This document shows positions 57,605 to 64,000 of a stretch of 64,000 nucleotides of DNA, in pieces (the first letter of the stretch is position 1; each line of letters begins with the position of its first letter). A model generated the notes under the pieces. The model saw nothing but the letters and a program-made list of their open reading frames with translations, was not told the DNA's origin and searched no databases. The position numbers and the translations under genes were made by a program. Origin of the DNA: Pollutimonas bauzanensis (GTDB lineage Bacteria > Pseudomonadota > Gammaproteobacteria > Burkholderiales > Burkholderiaceae_B); the NCBI RefSeq assembly GCF_900129885.1, contig NZ_FQXE01000001.1, positions 248,001 to 312,000 on the forward strand, given 5' to 3'.

Positions 57605-57905
57605 TGCAAACGCCACCCTCACCCAGGCGCTTTTCGAGCAGACGCCATACGAACGCGAATTCTCGGCATCCATCGTAGGCATATCGGGGAATGCCATTGC
57701 TCTCGATCAGACACTGTTCTATCCAACCGGCGGGGGACAGCCGGGAGACGCCGGCGTCATCTATGCTTCTCATGAAGCGGCATTTCAAGTCATCGATATT
57801 GTCAGGGATGGCGTAAGGAAAGAGATTATCTGGCATATGCTCGCCGAACCTGCGCATCTGGAGCCAGGAACAAGCATCCGGGCCGCTATTGATTGGAATC
57901 GCCGG
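57579..57905 (+). pseudogene. N-terminal fragment of an alanyl-tRNA editing protein (AlaX)
   Basis: From ATG 57579 the frame reads ATLTQALFEQTPYEREFSAS, ALDQTLFYPTGGGQPGDAGV, then DGVRKEIIWHMLAEPAHLEP and RAAIDWNRR. This is the opening of AlaX/AlaRS editing domains, including FYPTGGGQPGD. The expected HTAxHLL zinc-binding and editing core that should follow is replaced by unrelated sequence, so only about 108 residues remain and editing activity is excluded. Confidence 0.75.
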
Positions 57906-58054
57906 TCGAACTTGTCTCGCGAGGCCTGGACGTTTCAGCCATGTCTTTGCCCGCAAGTTAGAGGTGTTGGCACTCATAGGCGAGCGCGCGGAGACAGCGT
58001 AACTCAGAAGCCGATTCAGACTCGGATTAATACTTGCTATGATGCCCTTGGAAC

Positions 58055-58567
58055 TCATCTCTGCGGCCAAAAGGCACTGCCGTAGTGGATGCGATTACCT
58101 TCACTGGCTAGCGGCGTGAGCCCCTGCGCACGCCAGAATGCATTCGCGGCTGCGTTGTCCGCATCGGCTTCAAGCCCAATTCGCGTTACGCCGTACTCCT
58201 GCCCCCAGCGTTTGACGGCCTGCCAGAGCAGGCCTCCCCAGCCCTGACGCTGCCGCTCGGTGGCGACATAAAATTCGGCCACCTGCAATGTAGTGACGCT
58301 GGCTTGCTTGTCCAGCCACACGTTGGCTAGACCGGCCGGGATTGAGCCGTCTCGCAAAAGAAACAGCCCGCGACCGCCTTGTTCCCAACGAAATTGCAGC
58401 ATCTCCTGATTGCTCTGAATGAGATGTTCGATGGGGCTATGCCCAAATTCCCCGGGCCAATATTTTTGCAGATAAGTAGAATACAGGCGCAAGAACACCG
58501 GCCACTCCGATGAGCCCGGCGAGACGGTTTTGATGGTTGGGGATGAGGGGTGTATTTGTGACGTCAT
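58055..58567 (-). CDS. GNAT family N-acetyltransferase
   Basis: A 170-residue acetyltransferase: SSEWPVFLRLYSTYLQKYWP, GRGLFLLRDGSIPAGLANVW, then the acetyl-CoA site with VAEFYVATERQRQGWGGLLW (the R/Q-x-x-G-x-G/A type loop), WGQEYGVTRIGLEADADNAA and the final ANAFWRAQGLTPLASEGNRI. Substrate unknown. It lies 45 bases downstream of the siderophore ABC pair on the same strand and may be the last gene of that operon, possibly as a resistance or tailoring enzyme, though this is conjecture. Confidence 0.87.
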   Translation of the reverse strand: MTSQIHPSSPTIKTVSPGSSEWPVFLRLYSTYLQKYWPGEFGHSPIEHLIQSNQEMLQFRWEQGGRGLFLLRDGSIPAGLANVWLDKQASVTTLQVAEFYVATERQRQGWGGLLWQAVKRWGQEYGVTRIGLEADADNAAANAFWRAQGLTPLASEGNRIHYGSAFWPQR

Positions 58568-58612
58568 GGTGGCTCGCAGCTCACAAAACCATGGTTCCGG
58601 GTTCCCTATATT

Positions 58613-60439
58613 TTAAACTTTGTCCGCTCGGTGACGGACCAGGGGCGGCTGTGCAGCGGACGCAGTTGCCGGCAGACTATCGTGCGTGGACATGCCCATG
58701 CGCCAATTCTGCGCCTCCTGTTGACGCGCCCAGAGACGCGAGTACAGCCCGCCATGTGACAATAATTCGCTGTGCGTGCCTTGTTCGACCAGCATCCCTT
58801 CATCGAGTACGAGGGTCTGGTCGGCGTATCGCACATTTTTCAAGCGGTGGGCGATGACCACCACGGTGCGCCCGCGTGCCAGTTCAGCAATGGCACGCTG
58901 AATCTCCGCCTCGGCCGAGGGATCCACGCTGGCCGTGGCCTCGTCCAGAAGCAGGATGGGTGCATCCTTGAGCAGGGCGCGCGCAATCGAGATCCGCTGC
59001 CGCTCTCCGCCCGACAGCGATGCGCCGCCCTCGTCGAGCATAGTGTCATAGCCTTGCGGCAACGCCTCAATAAAGTCATGCGCCTGCGCGCGCCTGGCAG
59101 CCTCAATGGCGTCTTTACGGCTGGCACCGGGTTTGCCGATGCGCAGATTCTCCAGCACAGTGCCGGAAAACAGTAGTACATCCTGGAAGACCATCGCCAC
59201 GTGCTGATGCAGTTGATCGGTACCGATCTCGCGCAAGTCTACGCCGCCCAGGCGGATAGCCCCGGCGTCCACGTCCCACAAGCGGGCGATCAGGTGTACC
59301 AACGTGGTCTTGCCCGCAGCGCTGGGGCCGACGATGGCGGTGAGGCGGTCGGCCTTGATCTCGCAGGACACGCCATCAAGAACTACCGCAGCACCTTCAC
59401 GGTGTTCGTAGGCGAAGCGTACTTTGTCGAACACAATGCCGTGACCCCGCGGTATTTTCGGCTGCGCGGGCTCGGGCAATACAGCCTCATACAGCACGCC
59501 CTCGATCCGTCCGAGCGCACGGCGTGCGAAGCGCAGCATCATGGTGGACAGGCCAACCTCGAACAACTGCCGGTACACTGGCAGCGCCAGCACCAGAAAC
59601 ACCAGCAGCGTGGGCGCCTCCAGCGTGCCATCGGCCAGCCACCAGGCGCCGGCCAGCACCAGGCTCACATAGCCGATCTCCAGCAGGAAGCCGTAGGCAG
59701 CCAGCCAGGGAGCAGGCTTGGTTTCCACCGCCAGCAGGGCGTCGTGGTGTTCACCCAGAACCACCTCCAGCCGCTTCCATATCTCACCGAAGCGTCCGAA
59801 GCCGCGGATCACGGCAATGCCCTGCACATACTCCAGCAGCGCCGACTGTGCCGCCGCGCTGGCCGCAATCATGCGCGTGCCGGGATGTGCCGCGACGCGC
59901 TGCGTCCAGGCCAGTGCCAGCAGCGCCAGCGGGATGCCGGCCAGCACCACCAGCGCCAGCCGCCCGTCAATCCAGCACAAGAACAGCACGAGAAAGGCCG
60001 GCATAGCCAAACCCGACACGAATACACCCAGAAAGTGCGACCAGAGGTGTTCAATCAACTCCAGGTCAGAGGTCAGGCGCGCACTCAGGTCGCCGCCGCG
60101 TTGTTTGCCAAACCACCCCATGGGCAACTTGCGCAGGTGATCGGCGATGCGCAGCCGCGCCTCACCCATCATCGCGTAGGCGCCGCTGAACACCAGCGGC
60201 ATACCGATGCGTCCGGCGCCGATGCGCAGCGCCACGCAGGCGGCCATTGCCAGTCCATAGCCCAGCGCGCGCACCGGCGTGACGCTGCCAGCAAAGACCT
60301 CCGTCAGCAGCAGGTACAGTAGCGGGTACGGCGCGGCGGTAAACAGTCCTTCGGCGATGGACCACCACAAGCCACGTATCAACCGCGCATCACGCGTGCC
60401 CGAGAGGCGGAAACCGGATTGCACCAGCTCGCGGATCAT
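58613..60439 (-). CDS. ABC transporter, fused membrane and ATPase domains (YbtQ/Irp7-like half-transporter)
   Basis: A 608-residue half-transporter: six-helix membrane domain over about 1-310 and an ATPase domain with Walker A VGPSAAGKTTLVHLIAR, signature LSGGERQRISIARALL and Walker B ILLLDEATASVDPSAEAE. It has the exporter-type fold, but pairs of this kind (YbtP/YbtQ) take up ferric siderophore at the inner membrane. The start at 60439 overlaps the stop of the partner gene by four bases (ATGA). The frame extends upstream to 60538, but the overlap and MIRELVQSGF opening favour 60439. It forms a heterodimer with the next protein. Confidence 0.88.
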   Translation of the reverse strand: MIRELVQSGFRLSGTRDARLIRGLWWSIAEGLFTAAPYPLLYLLLTEVFAGSVTPVRALGYGLAMAACVALRIGAGRIGMPLVFSGAYAMMGEARLRIADHLRKLPMGWFGKQRGGDLSARLTSDLELIEHLWSHFLGVFVSGLAMPAFLVLFLCWIDGRLALVVLAGIPLALLALAWTQRVAAHPGTRMIAASAAAQSALLEYVQGIAVIRGFGRFGEIWKRLEVVLGEHHDALLAVETKPAPWLAAYGFLLEIGYVSLVLAGAWWLADGTLEAPTLLVFLVLALPVYRQLFEVGLSTMMLRFARRALGRIEGVLYEAVLPEPAQPKIPRGHGIVFDKVRFAYEHREGAAVVLDGVSCEIKADRLTAIVGPSAAGKTTLVHLIARLWDVDAGAIRLGGVDLREIGTDQLHQHVAMVFQDVLLFSGTVLENLRIGKPGASRKDAIEAARRAQAHDFIEALPQGYDTMLDEGGASLSGGERQRISIARALLKDAPILLLDEATASVDPSAEAEIQRAIAELARGRTVVVIAHRLKNVRYADQTLVLDEGMLVEQGTHSELLSHGGLYSRLWARQQEAQNWRMGMSTHDSLPATASAAQPPLVRHRADKV

Positions 60440-62241
60440 GGCCGTGACTCCCGCGTAGGCGTTGCATGCCTCGATTCGCCCAGCGACCAGTCGCGCGACT
60501 GCTCGTGGTCGCGCCACAAGCACTGGTAAATCAGGCAACTGTTCAGTAGTTCGACATGGGTACCCTGGCCGGCGATGACGCCGCCGTTCATGACGACGAT
60601 GTGATCGGCATGCATCACGCTATGCAGGCGGTGGCCGATCATCAGCACGGTGCGGCCCCGGCATAGTTCGTCCAAGGCCTGTTGAATGAGCGCCTCGTTC
60701 TCGGCATCGACGCTGGCGGTGGCTTCATCCAGCAGCAGGATCGGTGCATTCTTGAGTAGTGCGCGGGCGATGGCCAGGCGCTGGCGTTCGCCGCCCGACA
60801 GGCCCGCGCCGCGATCACCCAATGAGGTATCGTAGCCCTGTGGCAGCGCCATGATGAAGTCGTGCGCGCGCGCCGCACGGGCAGCGGTCTCGATCTGCGC
60901 GTCGCTGGCGCCAGGCCGCGCCATGGCGAGGTTCTCGCGCACCGTGCCGTGGAACAGGAACACATCCTGGAACACGATGCCCAGCCGTCCCAGCAGCGCA
61001 TCCAGCGGCCACTCGCGCACGTCCATGCCCCCGACTTGCAGACTGCCTGACTCGAATTCGTACAGGCGTGCCACCAGCCGCACCAGCGTGCTCTTACCCG
61101 AACCGCTTGGCCCGACCAAGGCAGTCAACCGGCCCGCTTTGGCCCGAAAGCTCACGCCGTCCAGCGCAAGTCGCTCGCCGTAGCGGTGGCGCAGATCGAT
61201 AAAGTCGACGTCCAGCGCACCATCAGGGATCCGTGAACCTACAGGATCGGCCGAGGGCTGGGCTTGCAGCACTTCGTTAATGCGGCCCATGGCCTCGGCG
61301 CGCTGAAACTGCTCATCCAGCGCGAAGGTCAGGCGCAGCAACGGCGCCAGCGCGGTCGGGGCCACCAGCAGGAACAATACGTAGGTCGGCAGATCCAGCG
61401 TGCCTTGCGCATGCAGCCATGCCCCCAGCGGGGCAACCGTGATCAAGTTTGCGGTCAGTAGGCCTGTGAACAGCACCCAGCCGCCGGAACTGTCCTTGGC
61501 ATAACCCTCGACCCAGGCTACCGCGCCGCGCACGGCAGTTGCCAGTTCTCCGAAGGAGCGCGCATCGAGCCCGAAACTCTTGACCACGTGCACGCCACGC
61601 ACATACTCTCCCACTTGGTTGGCGATACGCTTTTGAAGATCGTTCCACTCTCGCATGCGCCCGCCAATGCCACGCATCCACCACCATTGCGCGAGCAGCG
61701 CCAGCGGCAGCGGAACCAGCGCGGCCAGCGCCAACCGCCAGTCGGCCGCAAACAACAACGCCAGCGCCGCCAGCGGCACCACCGCGGCAGCCACCATATC
61801 GGGCAGCAAATGGGCGTAGAAGCCTTCCAGTCCGTTCACATCATCGGTGAGTGTGCGGCGCATACTGCCCGAGCCGCGCCCGGCAAAGAAGGACAGCGGC
61901 ACCTCACCGAGCCGCCGCGCCATCGCCAGCCGCAGTCGGTGCTGAATGGCAAAGGCACCGGTATGCGCCAACACATGGCTGACGGCCATCAGCGCCCAGC
62001 GCAACGCCAGCAGGCCCAGTGCCCACCACGCCAGTTGCCACACGACGGCCATGTCCGGCTGCGCCGAGAACAGCTCGACAGCGATGCGATAGATGAACCA
62101 GAACGGTGCAATGCTCAGCGCCGCCGAACCGATGGCGGTCGCGACAGCCCAGCCCAGCGGCCTTGAGGCTAGCCGCAGCAGATTGCCGAAGTGGATTGGA
62201 GTTGAAATACGTTCCTGCTGCATAGGTTTGCTGTTCTTCAT
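60436..62241 (-). CDS. ABC transporter, fused membrane and ATPase domains (YbtP/Irp6-like half-transporter)
   Basis: A 601-residue half-transporter, partner of the protein at 58613. Membrane domain about 20-310 (LGWAVATAIGSAALSIAPFW and LLPDMVAAAVVPLAALALLF), ATPase domain with Walker A VGPSGSGKSTLVRLVARLY, signature LSGGERQRLAIARALL and Walker B ILLLDEATASVDAENEAL. The ATG follows the stop of the phosphopantetheinyl transferase gene directly, and its own stop overlaps the next start, so the three are one operon. Together with the MFS gene this matches the import genes of yersiniabactin-type loci. Confidence 0.88.
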   Translation of the reverse strand: MKNSKPMQQERISTPIHFGNLLRLASRPLGWAVATAIGSAALSIAPFWFIYRIAVELFSAQPDMAVVWQLAWWALGLLALRWALMAVSHVLAHTGAFAIQHRLRLAMARRLGEVPLSFFAGRGSGSMRRTLTDDVNGLEGFYAHLLPDMVAAAVVPLAALALLFAADWRLALAALVPLPLALLAQWWWMRGIGGRMREWNDLQKRIANQVGEYVRGVHVVKSFGLDARSFGELATAVRGAVAWVEGYAKDSSGGWVLFTGLLTANLITVAPLGAWLHAQGTLDLPTYVLFLLVAPTALAPLLRLTFALDEQFQRAEAMGRINEVLQAQPSADPVGSRIPDGALDVDFIDLRHRYGERLALDGVSFRAKAGRLTALVGPSGSGKSTLVRLVARLYEFESGSLQVGGMDVREWPLDALLGRLGIVFQDVFLFHGTVRENLAMARPGASDAQIETAARAARAHDFIMALPQGYDTSLGDRGAGLSGGERQRLAIARALLKNAPILLLDEATASVDAENEALIQQALDELCRGRTVLMIGHRLHSVMHADHIVVMNGGVIAGQGTHVELLNSCLIYQCLWRDHEQSRDWSLGESRHATPTRESRP

Positions 62242-63024
62242 TTAGCGCCACATCTCACAAACCGTTTGGTGTACTACCAAGGGAGATACGTCGCGGGGCA
62301 CTGATGTGGCAGGTGGTATCGCCAATCTTAGGCAACGAAAAATAGACCAAGTAATGGGGGACGCGACCGCCAAATGGGTCGCGGCATCAATCAGGCCATG
62401 CCAGGCCTGCCAACAACGCTTGCCATCAGTGCCTCGGTATCCCATCGGATGCTGAGGCTGAACAAGCAGGCGTGTAAAGTCGAACATCAATCCTTCACCG
62501 CTGCACTTGGTAATAGCCTCTTTCAATGTCCAAAATCTAAAGAAGGAAGCAGCATCGTACATTTGCGGCTCATCCGGATGGTGAAGCATGGACCATGGAA
62601 GATCTGTCGTCGAATTACGTTGCCATTCCAGATCGACACCGATCTCTACATCACTTCGCAAAGCAATGACAATCCAGTTGCCGCTGTGCGATATGCTGAA
62701 ATGAAGTTGACGATCTGAAAGCTGCGGCTTTCCCCGATCGGTCGAGGTAAATGCCAGACGCTGTGGAGGCAACCCAAGCATCTGTCCAATCACCAATCTC
62801 TTGACTACGTGAGCCACATGATAGCGCTGGCGATCCTTCGTGAAACGATAAGCGAGCATCTGCATTTTCTCAGATGAATCAAGCGTGGCTGTGGATAGCT
62901 CTGTAGCCAATTCGATTGGCGCAAAAACTGCCAATAGTTCCCCGCTGCGTAACGTCAAAGATGCGGACAAGGCGGCGCGAAGTTCCTGAGCAACCTCTGC
63001 AGCAAGGTCAACAGTCAAATTCAT
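62242..63024 (-). CDS. 4'-phosphopantetheinyl transferase (Sfp/EntD superfamily)
   Basis: A 260-residue enzyme that attaches phosphopantetheine from CoA to carrier domains of peptide or polyketide synthetases. Motifs: FTSTDRGKPQLSDRQLHFSI, SHSGNWIVIALRSDVEIGVD then LEW (the GVDxE magnesium site), and FRFWTLKEAITKCSGEGL (the WxxKEA site). In a siderophore locus it would activate the assembly-line enzymes, as YbtD does. The start is preceded by GGCGAGAA. It sits between the MFS gene (91 bases upstream) and the ABC pair. Confidence 0.88.
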   Translation of the reverse strand: MNLTVDLAAEVAQELRAALSASLTLRSGELLAVFAPIELATELSTATLDSSEKMQMLAYRFTKDRQRYHVAHVVKRLVIGQMLGLPPQRLAFTSTDRGKPQLSDRQLHFSISHSGNWIVIALRSDVEIGVDLEWQRNSTTDLPWSMLHHPDEPQMYDAASFFRFWTLKEAITKCSGEGLMFDFTRLLVQPQHPMGYRGTDGKRCWQAWHGLIDAATHLAVASPITWSIFRCLRLAIPPATSVPRDVSPLVVHQTVCEMWR

Positions 63025-63115
63025 AATTTCTCGCCACCGGCAGGGTTAAGTCAATCGATCAAATGAGGTGATCACTCGCAAGCATGCTATGCATTACTGT
63101 GATGGGACATAATGT

Positions 63116-64000
63116 TCAGAAACGATCGGCCGACAATATCGGCCTTTCCCGGTCCCGAGCCTGCAGGCGCAAGGCGACTGTCAGCGCCACCGCCGCTAAT
63201 AGGCAGCCACTGAGAAACGCGCCGCCATATCCGACCTGTGCAGTCAGCGCGACCAGAAACGACGACGCCAGCATTTCGCTCAAATCGCGTGTGCTCTGCA
63301 CCGCGGTGACATCGGTACCGGCCTGATCCCCCTGCCCTGCGAAACTCATCGCCGCTGTCAGAATCGCCACCGAGGTAATACCCGTGGCCAGCGAGCCGAT
63401 CAAAATGCATGACCATACCAATCCGTCGCGCAATGCCAACCACTGTGCAGCCTGCACGAACCACAGCAGTGCGGAGCACCCTGCGAGGAATACACCAAGG
63501 CTGAAGCTTCGCCATAGCCCGATGCGCTTGATCAGCCAGGCGCCGCCGCCACATCCCAGCACTACCGTGACCAGACCGCCCACCATGCCCAACCGGCCAA
63601 TTTCCTCCAGCGCCCAGCCCATGTCATTCAGATACAGCTTGGACAAGCCGAAACCCGACACCGCCGTCATTGCCGATAAAAACGCCAGCAACAACAGCGA
63701 TGGCGCCAGCGGCCGGCGCAGGAAGTGCAGCAGACTGGCCTTGAACTGCGCCACAGGAGGTTGCTCGTGGACATCGCCAAGCTTCAAGACAGCAACTACG
63801 CACACGCTCAACAATGGGACACAAAACATCGTCAAAAAAGCGATGCGCTGTCCGAAAAGCCCAGTCAGCATCAAGCTGCCGGCGCCGCCCGCAAAGAAGC
63901 CGATCATCACACCAGCCACTTGGATTGCATTCACTTTTGCAAGCAGTTCGCCACTGAAGTGTTCTGCAGCCATGCCGTCAGTTGCAATATCCTGAGTGGC
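63116..64000 (-). CDS. MFS siderophore transporter (RhtX/FptX/YbtX-like), 5' end beyond the window
   Basis: The last 294 codons of an inner-membrane MFS protein; the frame is open at the right edge. The visible part begins ATQDIATDGMAAEHFSGELL, the TQDIATDG motif of AmpG-like transporters that includes RhtX, FptX and YbtX. About eight helices follow (VAGVMIGFFAGGAGSLMLTG; LLLLAFLSAMTAVSGFGLSK; GFGLSK then YLNDMGW), ending LQARDRERPILSADRF. These proteins move siderophores, or their iron complexes, across the inner membrane. First visible gene of the operon. Confidence 0.87.
   Translation of the reverse strand, partial: ATQDIATDGMAAEHFSGELLAKVNAIQVAGVMIGFFAGGAGSLMLTGLFGQRIAFLTMFCVPLLSVCVVAVLKLGDVHEQPPVAQFKASLLHFLRRPLAPSLLLLAFLSAMTAVSGFGLSKLYLNDMGWALEEIGRLGMVGGLVTVVLGCGGGAWLIKRIGLWRSFSLGVFLAGCSALLWFVQAAQWLALRDGLVWSCILIGSLATGITSVAILTAAMSFAGQGDQAGTDVTAVQSTRDLSEMLASSFLVALTAQVGYGGAFLSGCLLAAVALTVALRLQARDRERPILSADRF

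Noticed and set aside
59201-60322. 373-codon plus-strand frame opposite the ABC gene
   Set aside because: Gln/His/Arg-rich antisense frame with no domain; the ABC motifs are on the other strand.
1-64000. CRISPR arrays, rRNA or tRNA genes
   Set aside because: No regularly spaced repeats and no cloverleaf-like or rRNA sequence noticed on either strand.

Overview
This 64 kb window is high-GC bacterial DNA with the gene content of a Gram-negative betaproteobacterium. Burkholderiales, probably Alcaligenaceae (the Bordetella, Achromobacter, Pusillimonas side), is my best guess. The reasons are outer-membrane TonB receptors, an imuA-imuB-dnaE2 mutasome with E. coli-like LexA boxes, many LysR regulators, a LivK-type transporter, and clusters of BON, Hsp20 and FNR-type stress genes. 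The species cannot be fixed from the sequence alone. No rRNA, tRNA, CRISPR array, integrase or intact transposase was found.

Layout. 0-3 kb: start of a branched-chain amino acid (Liv) transporter with a 22-bp palindromic operator, then a HigBA-type toxin-antitoxin pair whose toxin carries an in-frame stop. 3-9.6 kb: scattered metabolic genes (DUF1330, a LysR/SDR divergent pair, a second SDR, a lipoprotein, two small hydrophilic proteins, a DUF2269 remnant, a 3-hydroxyacyl-CoA dehydrogenase). 9.8-13.5 kb: a LysR regulator, ferredoxin, YceI and a Tat-exported FMN alpha-hydroxyacid oxidoreductase. The LysR and YceI promoters share a 48-bp near-identical element. 13.6-18.4 kb: a series of small envelope and stress-like proteins.

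18.4-28.7 kb is a coherent regulon. Seven FNR-type boxes (TTGAC/T-N4-A/GTCAA) precede a zinc alcohol dehydrogenase, two nearly identical triple-BON genes, an APH-AAA kinase, a Crp/Fnr regulator, an SDR and two near-identical Hsp20 genes. An old yellow enzyme, a DksA/TraR protein and a YSC84 protein lie among them without boxes of their own. The encoded regulator keeps the FNR DNA-recognition helix but lacks the N-terminal Fe-S cysteines, as FixK-type proteins do. It has a well-placed FNR box at its own promoter.

28.7-37.1 kb: a TetR/MFS pair, an alpha/beta hydrolase, and a Fur-preceded FecI-FecR-TonB receptor-PepSY iron uptake system. 37.3-44.8 kb: the SOS mutasome imuA-imuB and dnaE2. It is split by a low-GC two-gene module of unknown function, and each half has its own LexA box.

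44.8-52.1 kb is an accessory island of lower GC. It lies between two exact 39-bp copies of the 3' end of dnaE2. It holds gene fragments, an F420-reductase-like protein, a LysR regulator, a DMT exporter, a cupin, a CoA transferase and an FAD/NAD(P)-binding protein. 52.3-56.9 kb: a four-gene set (DUF2946, TonB receptor, BNR/sialidase-like protein with a CECC motif, TlpA-like thioredoxin), possibly for copper or another metal. 56.9-58.1 kb: fragments of a VapC-type PIN toxin, an antitoxin-like protein and AlaX. 58.0-64 kb: a GNAT gene followed upstream by the YbtPQ-like ABC pair, a phosphopantetheinyl transferase and an RhtX/YbtX-like MFS transporter that runs off the right edge. This looks like the uptake and activation part of a siderophore locus.
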